NCBI GenBank assembly: GCA_964384625.1 | Contig: CAYLNH010000087.1 | Coordinates: forward strand, 1-25,206 | DNA length: 25,206 bases | Source: CAYLNH01 sp964384625 | GTDB taxonomy: Bacteria > Verrucomicrobiota > Lentisphaeria > JABSQK01 | Direction: 5' to 3' | Part shown: in pieces, positions 7,887 through 15,011 of the stretch | Layout: every line of letters starts with the position of its first letter | Position numbering within the stretch: the stretch's first letter is position 1 | Made by a program: the position numbers and the translations under genes | Notes under the pieces: model-generated | Told to the model about the DNA's origin: nothing | Databases searched by the model: none | The model's input: only the letters and a program-made list of their open reading frames with translations

Positions 7887-7907
7887 CCCAATCAGCGTGA
7901 GGATGCG

Positions 7908-8675
7908 ATGGCGGCAGAACGGAATATTATCGGGCTCCGACGCGGGCTGACCGTGCTGGCATTCCTGGCGGCACGGCCGGACGGCGCGGGTTTCAGCGGC
8001 CTCCGGCGGGCGTTGGGCAGCCCAACCGCCGCGACCACGTCGCGCGTGTTGAAGGTCCTCCTGGATGAGGACTGGCTGCGGAAAGACGGGGACCGTTATT
8101 TTGCCGGGAAGGGCTTCGTGCTGGCGGCCCGCACCCTGACCGGCAGCGCGGACGCCGGCGAGTTGGTCCAGCCCGTCGTCGATGCCCTGGCGGCCGACAC
8201 GCAGCAGTCGGCCGCCTACTTCGAACTGCGCAACGACCGCACGACACTGCTGGCGAAATGTGACCGGGCGAACTCTTTTCACTACATCCCGGTGGGCCGC
8301 GGGCAACGTTTGTTCACGGTCCATGCGTGGGCGCACGTACTGCTTGCCTACCGCGGTCGGGACGAGGTCGAACGGCTTTTCGCCCGTCGGGAGGAAAACC
8401 GGTCGCTGCCCAAGCGTGAGTTCATGCAGCGAATCGACGCGGCCAGAGACGCCGACGCATACGTCTATTTGCGCGGCGGCGTGTACGGGGCCCTCGCCCG
8501 CGTCGTCGCACCTGTTTTTCCTGATGCCGAACACCGCAACGTCGGCGCCATCGGCATCACCAGCATCACGGACCTCGACGAGCCGGCACTGGAAGCGCTG
8601 AAACAACGGGTGGCCGCGGCCGGACGTGCCGCCACCGACCGTCTCCAGAGGGCATATCGAAATACGAACCATTGA
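7908..8675 (+). CDS. IclR-family transcriptional regulator
   Basis: A 255-residue protein with an N-terminal winged helix (about residues 8-65: RRGLTVLAFLA, then TSRVLKVLLDEDWLRKDGDRYFAGKGF) and an IclR-type effector domain (about 75-250) with the closing pattern GALARVVAPVFPD, VGAIGIT, ending in a helix. Length matches the family. A GAGG sequence precedes the ATG by seven bases. It is followed 55 bp later by the sulfatase gene on the same strand and is divergent from the GntR/LacI-type regulator. IclR proteins often control breakdown of sugars and aromatic acids; here the likely target is its own gene and the sulfatase. The conserved N-terminal DNA-binding part is rather divergent, so family assignment rests mainly on the overall pattern. 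Confidence 0.85.
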   Translation: MAAERNIIGLRRGLTVLAFLAARPDGAGFSGLRRALGSPTAATTSRVLKVLLDEDWLRKDGDRYFAGKGFVLAARTLTGSADAGELVQPVVDALAADTQQSAAYFELRNDRTTLLAKCDRANSFHYIPVGRGQRLFTVHAWAHVLLAYRGRDEVERLFARREENRSLPKREFMQRIDAARDADAYVYLRGGVYGALARVVAPVFPDAEHRNVGAIGITSITDLDEPALEALKQRVAAAGRAATDRLQRAYRNTNH

Positions 8676-8730
8676 TTCTCCGCGGCCGGGTGTCGATCCG
8701 GCAGGACAGACATGGAAAGGATCAGGAACG

Positions 8731-10152
8731 ATGACGGAACAACCAAACATTCTGCTGATTACCGCCGACGATATGAACTGGGACGCCGTCGGCGCCTATG
8801 GCTGTACGGCAGCAGCGACGACGCCGAACATCGACCGTCTGGCGGCGGGCGGCATGCGATGCGACCACGCCCACGTCAACATCGCCGTCTGCCAGCCCAG
8901 TCGGTCGGCGCTGATGACCGGGCGCTACCCGCACAACAGCGGCGGCGAAGGCTTCTTCCGCCTGCGCCGGCCCGGCGTGCCGATCCTGCCTGAACTTCTG
9001 CGTCACGGCGGCTACAGCGTCGGCATTCTCGGCAAGGTCGGACATTCAACCCCGTACGAATCATTTGCCTGGGACATGTCGCGGGATCAGCCGGATCTGG
9101 GTTTCGGCCGTAATCCCGCGGTCTACGCCGACTGCGCCAAAGGCTTTGTTGAGGAAGCGGTCGCGGCCGGCAAACCGTTTTTCCTGATGGCGAATTCACA
9201 TGATCCGCATCGTCCGTTCTACGGCAACGACAAACCCGAATGGTACGAAGAAAGCGAAAAGCCGACCGCCGCCGTCCCATCGAAAACGTTTACGCCGGAC
9301 ACCATCACGCCGCCGGGTTTTCTGGCCGACTTGCCGGACATCCGCCTCGAGCTCTCCGAGTATTACAGCTCCGTCCGTCGCTGCGACGACACGGTCGGCA
9401 GACTGCTGGGCGTGCTTGACGCCGTCGGCGTCGCCGCCAATACGATCGTGATCTTTCTGTCGGACAACGGCATGGCCTTTCCTTTCAGCAAGACCAACTG
9501 CTATCTGCACAGCACGAAGACGCCGTGGATCATGCGCTGGCCCGCCGTGATCGCTCCCGGCACGGTGGACTCGGAGCACTTCATCTCCGGCATCGACCTG
9601 CTGCCGACCCTGCTGGAGATTGCCGGCATCGACGGTCCTGACGGGGTTGACGGCAGGTCCTTCCTGCCGCTTCTGCGCGGCGCGAACCAGGCCGGCCGGG
9701 AGTACGTTTTCACCCAGTTCCATCAGACTGCGGGAAAGCGGAATTACCCGATGCGCTGCATCCAGAACAAGGACTACGGCTACATCTTCAATCCATGGTC
9801 AAACGGCGAACGCATCTTCCGCAACGAGTCGCAGGCCGGACGCACCTTCGCCGCCATGCAGGCTGCCGCCGACGACGAGCGCATTGCCGCCCGCGTCAAA
9901 CTCTTCCTCAATCGCGTACCGGAAGAACTCTATCACTTCGGCAACGACCCGGACGCGCTGGAGAACCTGATCGACTCGCCGGCACACCGGGACGCACTGC
10001 AGGACCTCCTGACCAGGCTGGAAGATTGGCTGGCGGCGACCAACGATCCGGCGTTGCCGGCGTTTCGTCACCGGGATTCGCGCCCCGCCCTTGATCAGTT
10101 CCTCGCTGAAACCAGCGAGACCATCGGCGGCACCTGGCACTCCGACGGCTGA
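8731..10152 (+). CDS. Family S1 sulfatase (heparan N-sulfatase-like), without signal peptide
   Basis: A 473-residue alkaline-phosphatase-superfamily sulfatase. Asp13/Asp14 in ITADDMNWD are metal ligands, Cys54 in CQPSRSALMTGR is the formylglycine precursor of the C-x-P-S-R signature, and FLSDNGM supplies the second metal site. The segment AGGMRCDHAHVNIAVCQPSR and the NSGGEGF pattern resemble heparan N-sulfatase-like (S1_8-type) enzymes, but the substrate is not certain. ATG at 8731 follows AGGA at a proper distance. The protein starts almost directly with the first beta strand, so there is no signal peptide and a cytoplasmic location is expected. It would act on sulfated sugars after uptake. 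Maturation needs an anaerobic (anSME) or FGE-type enzyme, which is not in the window. Probably co-transcribed with the IclR gene. Confidence 0.92.
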   Translation: MTEQPNILLITADDMNWDAVGAYGCTAAATTPNIDRLAAGGMRCDHAHVNIAVCQPSRSALMTGRYPHNSGGEGFFRLRRPGVPILPELLRHGGYSVGILGKVGHSTPYESFAWDMSRDQPDLGFGRNPAVYADCAKGFVEEAVAAGKPFFLMANSHDPHRPFYGNDKPEWYEESEKPTAAVPSKTFTPDTITPPGFLADLPDIRLELSEYYSSVRRCDDTVGRLLGVLDAVGVAANTIVIFLSDNGMAFPFSKTNCYLHSTKTPWIMRWPAVIAPGTVDSEHFISGIDLLPTLLEIAGIDGPDGVDGRSFLPLLRGANQAGREYVFTQFHQTAGKRNYPMRCIQNKDYGYIFNPWSNGERIFRNESQAGRTFAAMQAAADDERIAARVKLFLNRVPEELYHFGNDPDALENLIDSPAHRDALQDLLTRLEDWLAATNDPALPAFRHRDSRPALDQFLAETSETIGGTWHSDG

Positions 10153-10417
10153 CCCGAAGACCTGCTCCGGCCCGGGCGGAGTCACAGCGGCGCGAACCGC
10201 CTTCCTGATCGCCGCGGCCTCGTGCCGGGCGTGAGCGAGATGTTTGATTCGCGGCCGTTACCCCCTCGACCCCAATTTCCGGGCAACGTCACGGCAACGG
10301 CTCCCGCACTGCGGCGCAACGTCATCCGGAGGTGGCCGGCAGGCGACAGGCGGCAACGAGGAGGCCGACGTAACCAGCGGGGCAAAACGGGGAGCTGTGC
10401 GATACCGTGGCCGGCGG
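10153..10417. other. Convergent intergenic region, no clear gene or terminator
   Basis: Between the ends of the sulfatase gene and the M90 peptidase gene. The only hairpin seen is CTCCG-GCCCGGG-CGGAG (10165-10181), weak and without a T-tract. Short ORFs here have no ribosome site or recognisable protein. Confidence 0.5.
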
Positions 10418-11254
10418 TCAGGCATCCCACTCGAGGGGGTCGAGTTTGTAGTAGTCGCGCAGCTCGGCGTAGAGACGGGGGTGGCGTTTGTGCAGCAGTA
10501 CCGGTTTCTCGAAGAAGACCTCGGTGGCAACCGCAAAGAACTCAGCCGGGTCCGTGGCGGCGTAGTCGTCAAGGAGGTCCTTGCCGCCGTGTTCGAGTTT
10601 TTCGCGCAGCGCGACGAAGTCGTGCTTGAAGGTGGCGGCCCAACTGGTATGGGCGGTGCAGTTGTCAAGGATCGGCGTGCCGTCGGAGGCATCGTCTTCC
10701 TGATCGAGTTGATGGGCGAACTCATGCATGGTCACGTTATGGCCGTCTTGAACGTTGTAGGCACCGCGGTTGACATCGTCCCAGGAGAGAACGAGGGGGC
10801 CGTTCTGCCAGGACTCGCCGAGACGGACATCGCCGGATTCGTGCTGGACGCCGCTGGCGTCGGTGCGCAGGTTTCTGGCGACATAGGCGGAAGGATAGAT
10901 GAAGATCGTGTGCAGGCCGGAATAGAAGCTGGTATCGCGGTTGAGAATCAGGACCGCCGCCTGGGCGGCGATCAACACACGCATCTCGTCAGTCACCTCG
11001 AGTCCGCCGCAACCGATAAACGTTTTCTCCGCGAGGAGGACCTGAATGCGATGATGAAGCTGATCCCGGAGAGCCGCGGGGAGTTTGGGGTAGAGCGGGA
11101 AATCCTCTTCCAGAATCGTCCTCCAGGCGTCCGGGAACGGTGTCTGTTCCAGCTTGTCCCGATGCCAGTTGCGGGCGAGTCGGCGACCGACGGCGAGGAT
11201 GACGGCGAGGAGGCCGACAGCGAGGATAATGAGGGCGATGGTTGGGGGCGTCAC
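10418..11254 (-). CDS. Membrane-anchored MtfA-like zinc peptidase (M90)
   Basis: A 278-residue protein from a GTG at 11254, 25 bp after the kinase stop. GGGGA precedes it and the length fits MtfA (265 residues in E. coli). The longer frame to 11482 overlaps the kinase gene and is rejected. Zinc ligands: HEFAH at 177-181 and Glu238 in DPAEFFAVATEVFF, both family hallmarks; IYPSAYVA and GPLVLSW also match. Unlike E. coli MtfA it begins with a hydrophobic segment (about residues 5-22) followed by RRLARNWHR, so it is probably anchored with the peptidase domain in the cytoplasm. In E. coli MtfA inactivates the glucose repressor Mlc; a similar target here is not implied. Its place behind a membrane kinase suggests a joint signalling role. 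Confidence 0.88.
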   Translation of the reverse strand: MTPPTIALIILAVGLLAVILAVGRRLARNWHRDKLEQTPFPDAWRTILEEDFPLYPKLPAALRDQLHHRIQVLLAEKTFIGCGGLEVTDEMRVLIAAQAAVLILNRDTSFYSGLHTIFIYPSAYVARNLRTDASGVQHESGDVRLGESWQNGPLVLSWDDVNRGAYNVQDGHNVTMHEFAHQLDQEDDASDGTPILDNCTAHTSWAATFKHDFVALREKLEHGGKDLLDDYAATDPAEFFAVATEVFFEKPVLLHKRHPRLYAELRDYYKLDPLEWDA

Positions 11255-11279
11255 CGTAGGTCCCCGGGCGGATATGGAT

Positions 11280-12845
11280 TCAGCGACAACTGGCCCGGAG
11301 GCGGCTGGCCTCCCGCTTGCGCGCATTGGCGGTCTCGCCGGCAAAGGGGCCGTTGTAGGTTTCGTACAGGCGGATGGCCGCGGCACACTGATTGCGACGG
11401 ACCAGAGCCCGGCTCTGTTCTTTGAGAGTGTACATGACCCGGGCCATCTTGAGTTCGTGGATCCGGGATTCACAGCGGACATACATATCCGTTCCGGGAC
11501 TGACGCGTTTGCGGATCTGCTCGTATTTATCGATCACCGTGTCGTAGTTTCGTTCCCGGTCGACGTCGGCGTGCATCTGTTCGGCCCGGCTGTAGAGGTT
11601 TTCAATTTCCCGGATTTTCTTGCTTTTGTTACCGTACCAGAAGACGAGGCCGCCGATCAGTGCGATCGGGATGATGGCCGACAAGGCGTACAGAATGACT
11701 TTGCGCACGAAGTATTTCCGGCCGTACATCTCGTGGGCGATGCGTTCGACATCTTCACGGGAGACACCCTGCTGTTTGGCCTGGCGTTTCCGTCCTTTTT
11801 TCTTGCCGGGCTTCTTTTCGCTCCTGGGCTTGTCGTTCCCGGCCTCGTCGTTCGGCCCGGCTTTGGCGGCGCCGGCCCCGGCGATCCTGGCCTTGCCGGT
11901 CTTCAGCACAGCTTTCATGTCGGCAATGGCATCGGCCCAGGAGTCGTACCGATCGGCGCGTTTCTTGCCCAGCATTTTGTCGATCACCGAGGAACAGCCG
12001 GTGGAGACGTCGGGGTTCTTGAACTGCGCCGGAATTGCCACTTCCTTAAGCTGTTTCTGCATAATCGCCATGGCGCTCTTGTCCTCGAACGGGACTTCAC
12101 CGGTCACCATGCGATACAGGCAGATACCGAGGCAGTACATATCGCTGCGGAAATCGAGATTACTGGACGCCCGCACCTGTTCCGGGCTCATATACTCGGG
12201 CGTGCCGACGGTGAAGCCGGCACTGGTTACGTTCATCGAATCCGGTTCCATGGATTTGGCAATACCGAGGTCCATCAACATCGGCTTGCCGCTGTCGGCG
12301 ATGAGGATATTTTCGGGCTTCACATTGCGGTGGATGATCTTTCCCTCGTCCCAGGCGTACCGCAGCGCTTCGGCAATCGGGATGGCGTACTTGAGCGCCT
12401 GCTTTTCTTCGATGGTGCCCTGCTCAACGCAATGTTCCTCGAGGGTGCGGCCGGGGACGTACTGCTTAATGAGGAAATGGATGTCGCAGTCCTCGCCGGC
12501 GCCGTAGGCGGTCAGAATATTGGGGTGCTGCAGGTTGGCGGCCAGTTTGACCTCGCGCTGAAAGCGCTTGAGCTTTTCATCGTCAGTCGCGATGTCAGGC
12601 TGCAGGATCTTGATGGCCACCTGGCGGTCCATGGACTGCTGGGTCGCAACGAAGACGCGCACCTGTGAGTCCTCACCGAGTTTCCGGTCAATCCGGTAGC
12701 CGTTGCCAATGACGACGCCGGGCCCGATCTTGATCTCGGGCGAGACGTCCCGGCCACAGCCGGAGCACGGCACTTTCGGTTGGTCCGGGGTGATTTCTGC
12801 CTCAATCGCCTTATTGCAATGCGGGCAGTCCAGCGGAACGATCAT
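11280..12845 (-). CDS. Zinc-ribbon Ser/Thr protein kinase-like membrane protein with HRN catalytic loop
   Basis: A 521-residue protein from ATG at 12845 (GGGAGAAG upstream). Residues 7-30 form a zinc ribbon (CPHC, 16 residues, CSGC). The kinase domain spans about 55-320: Lys79 in VAIKIL, Glu in FQREVKL, HRNVKPEN with Asn174 where the catalytic Asp is expected, Asp192 of MDLG in place of DFG, and the activation-loop GTPEYMSPEQ. The glycine loop (LGEDSQVRVF) lacks the usual GxGxxG. A Lys-rich linker (about 335-365) leads to one membrane helix (about 382-403) and a roughly 115-residue outer domain rich in charged helices. The ATP-binding Lys and DLG Asp remain, so it may be a weak kinase or a pseudokinase. 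It is followed by the M90 peptidase in the same unit. Only the HRD and glycine-loop changes are unusual; the rest fits the family. Confidence 0.9.
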   Translation of the reverse strand: MIVPLDCPHCNKAIEAEITPDQPKVPCSGCGRDVSPEIKIGPGVVIGNGYRIDRKLGEDSQVRVFVATQQSMDRQVAIKILQPDIATDDEKLKRFQREVKLAANLQHPNILTAYGAGEDCDIHFLIKQYVPGRTLEEHCVEQGTIEEKQALKYAIPIAEALRYAWDEGKIIHRNVKPENILIADSGKPMLMDLGIAKSMEPDSMNVTSAGFTVGTPEYMSPEQVRASSNLDFRSDMYCLGICLYRMVTGEVPFEDKSAMAIMQKQLKEVAIPAQFKNPDVSTGCSSVIDKMLGKKRADRYDSWADAIADMKAVLKTGKARIAGAGAAKAGPNDEAGNDKPRSEKKPGKKKGRKRQAKQQGVSREDVERIAHEMYGRKYFVRKVILYALSAIIPIALIGGLVFWYGNKSKKIREIENLYSRAEQMHADVDRERNYDTVIDKYEQIRKRVSPGTDMYVRCESRIHELKMARVMYTLKEQSRALVRRNQCAAAIRLYETYNGPFAGETANARKREASRLRASCR

Positions 12846-12898
12846 ATGTCTTCTTCTCCCGTAAACGAAGACCACATCGACGGCAACGCCGTCCTTAC

Positions 12899-12937
12899 GA
12901 TGAGGCCAAATATAGCCTCATCTGCAGCAGGTAACAA
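12899..12937 (-). promoter_or_regulatory. Promoter of the kinase-peptidase unit with inverted repeat around the -10 box
   Basis: Minus strand: TTGTTA (12937-12932), 17-bp spacer, TATATT (12914-12909). The -10 box lies in the 8-base loop between GATGAGGC (12915-12922 on the opposite strand) and GCCTCATC (12899-12906), a perfect 8-bp inverted repeat. Expected start near 12902, about 57 bases ahead of the ATG. A protein bound to the dyad would cover the -10 region, so repression is the likely use. Confidence 0.55.
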
Positions 12938-13131
12938 GTCTTAACCCGGGTGATCCTCGCAACCCCGCCGCGGAAGCACCGGCGTCCCGGCCCGGTGGTC
13001 CGGACTTTTCTGCCGCCGACCTGTAGCATTCCACAAGGGTCGGAGTATATTCCCTGCCCTTTGTCAACTATGCACTTATGCTGTTGTGCCGAGCTCAAAC
13101 CGGCCCCCGGCAGACTGAATACGGAGCAACC
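12938..13131. other. Rest of the divergent region ahead of aspS
   Basis: Between the kinase promoter and aspS. GC-rich first half, then TATATT at 13049-13054 and TTGTCA near 13062; no promoter pair with correct spacing can be defended for aspS. No gene seen. Confidence 0.4.
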
Positions 13132-14916
13132 ATGCATCGCTACCGAACACATACCTGCGGCGAACTCCGGCTCGACCACGTGGGCGAGGCGGCCCGGCTT
13201 TCGGGCTGGGTCCACAACACTCGGGACCACGGCGGCGTGTGTTTCATCGACCTGCGCGACCACTACGGCATGACGCAGGTGGTCGTCCACCCGGATGTAG
13301 CATTCTTCAAACAGGCCCGCCGCCTGCATCACGAGGATGTCGTCTGCTTCACCGGCGAGGTGGTCCGGCGTGACGAAGAGACCGTCAATGAGAAGCTCCC
13401 CACCGGCCTGGTCGAACTCAAAGCCGCGGCCATGGAGGTCCTTGGCGAGGCCGACAGCCTGCCGTTCCCGATCCATATCGATTACCCCTGCCCGGAGCAT
13501 CTGCGACTGGAGTACCGCTTCCTGGATCTGCGCCGCGAAGAGCTGCACGAGAAGATCATCCTGCGTTCCCAGATCATCAACAGCCTGCGACGCCGCATGC
13601 TGGACCTCGGGTTCAATGAGTTTCAGACGCCGATTCTGACCGCGAGCTCGCCGGAAGGCGCCCGCGATTACCTCGTCCCCAGCCGGCTGCATCCGGGGAA
13701 ATTCTACGCCCTGCCGCAAGCGCCGCAGCAGTTCAAGCAATTGCTCATGGTCGCCGGCTTCGACCGCTACTTTCAGATCGCACCGTGTTTCCGCGACGAA
13801 GACGCCCGGGCCGACCGCTCCCCCGGTGAATTCTACCAGCTCGACCTGGAAATGGCGTTCGCCACCCAGGACGACGTCTTCGCCGTTGTCGAAGACGTAC
13901 TCGCCGGCGTCTTCCAGGAGTTCGCCGCCGACGGCGCCGTCGACACCGCGCCGTTCGTCCGCCTTCCCTACCGGCAGGCGCTGGCGGAATTCGGCTGCGA
14001 CAAGCCGGACCTGCGCAATCCGCTGCGGCTGACCGATGTCAGCGACATCTTTCGCGACAGTGACTTCAAGGCCTTTGCCGGCGTAGTCAAACGCGGCGGC
14101 GTCGTTCGCAGCATTGCGGTCAAGGGCATCGTCGACCAGCCGCGCAAGTTTTTCGACGACATGATCGAGTTCGCCCAGTCCGTCGGTTCGAAAGGCCTGG
14201 GGTATATCGGCTGGCAGGGCGGTTCGGTCCGCAGTCCGATCTCCAAGTTTCTCAGTGAAGACCAGATGAACCGGCTGCGGGACGCGGGCAAGATCGAAGA
14301 CGGGGACGTGATGTTTTTCATCGCCGACGAAGAGGCGCAGGCCGGCGCCATCGGCGCTGCGGTCCTGGCTGAACTCGCCCGGCGTCTGGACCTGCTGGAG
14401 AAGGACGCCTTCCGCTTCTGCTGGATCGTCGACTATCCGATGTACGAACGTGACGAACGGACCGGGGAGATTCAGTTCTCGCACAACCCGTTCTCAATGC
14501 CGCAGGGCGGGCTGGAGGCGCTGGAGACCAAGGACCCCCTGGAGGTTCTGGCCTATCAGTACGACCTGGTCTGCAACGGGGTGGAGTTGTCCAGCGGGGC
14601 GCTGCGGAACTACGACCCGAAGATCATGTACAAAGCCTTTGCGATCGGCGGTTACCCGCGTCAGGAAGTCGACGAACGGTTCGGCGGTCTGATCAAGGCC
14701 TTCAAGACCGGCGCCCCGCCCCACGGCGGCATCGCGCCGGGCGTCGATCGGATCGTCATGCTGCTGGCGAAATCGCCGAACATCCGCGAGGTCATTGCGT
14801 TCCCGTTCAACCAGCAGGCGCAGGACCTGATGATGCAGGCACCGAACGCAGTTCGCCCGGACCAGCTGCGGGATCTTCACATCCGCACGCACATCCGCGG
14901 CGAACGCCGGCAGTAG
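13132..14916 (+). CDS. aspS: Aspartyl-tRNA synthetase, likely non-discriminating
   Basis: A 594-residue class IIb synthetase. GGAG five bases before ATG 13132 and the length (E. coli 590) support this start over an in-frame ATG at 13078. The N-terminal OB-fold anticodon domain has LSGWVHNTRDHGGVCFIDLRD; motif 2 is FRDEDARADRSPGEFYQLDLEM and motif 3 HGGIAPGVDRIVMLL, separated by the bacterial insertion domain (about residues 300-430). His33 in TRDHGG corresponds to the His (31 in Pseudomonas) linked with non-discriminating AspRS that also charges tRNA-Asn; that would need GatCAB to make Asn-tRNA-Asn. Motif 2 in the long SPGEFYQ form resembles alphaproteobacterial enzymes. It catalyses attachment of aspartate to tRNA in the cytoplasm. 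Divergent from the kinase unit. Confidence 0.98.
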   Translation: MHRYRTHTCGELRLDHVGEAARLSGWVHNTRDHGGVCFIDLRDHYGMTQVVVHPDVAFFKQARRLHHEDVVCFTGEVVRRDEETVNEKLPTGLVELKAAAMEVLGEADSLPFPIHIDYPCPEHLRLEYRFLDLRREELHEKIILRSQIINSLRRRMLDLGFNEFQTPILTASSPEGARDYLVPSRLHPGKFYALPQAPQQFKQLLMVAGFDRYFQIAPCFRDEDARADRSPGEFYQLDLEMAFATQDDVFAVVEDVLAGVFQEFAADGAVDTAPFVRLPYRQALAEFGCDKPDLRNPLRLTDVSDIFRDSDFKAFAGVVKRGGVVRSIAVKGIVDQPRKFFDDMIEFAQSVGSKGLGYIGWQGGSVRSPISKFLSEDQMNRLRDAGKIEDGDVMFFIADEEAQAGAIGAAVLAELARRLDLLEKDAFRFCWIVDYPMYERDERTGEIQFSHNPFSMPQGGLEALETKDPLEVLAYQYDLVCNGVELSSGALRNYDPKIMYKAFAIGGYPRQEVDERFGGLIKAFKTGAPPHGGIAPGVDRIVMLLAKSPNIREVIAFPFNQQAQDLMMQAPNAVRPDQLRDLHIRTHIRGERRQ

Positions 14917-15011
14917 CCGGCGAATTCCCACTCGCGAAATCACCATCCGCCCGGCGCCGCCAGGCGCTCTGCTGCGGGCCGCGGAGTATTGACTGACACG
15001 CCCTGCCGCGT

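Noticed and set aside
10182..10430. 82-residue minus-strand ORF between sulfatase and MtfA-like gene
   Set aside because: No ribosome site, Arg/Pro/Gly-rich composition and no conserved pattern.
12895..14484. 529-residue minus-strand ORF opposite aspS
   Set aside because: aspS has complete class II motifs on the other strand; this frame is its complement.
14917..15011. Rho-independent terminator between aspS and mrdA
   Set aside because: Only short GC stems such as GCGCC-GCCA-GGCGC are present and no T-tract on either strand.
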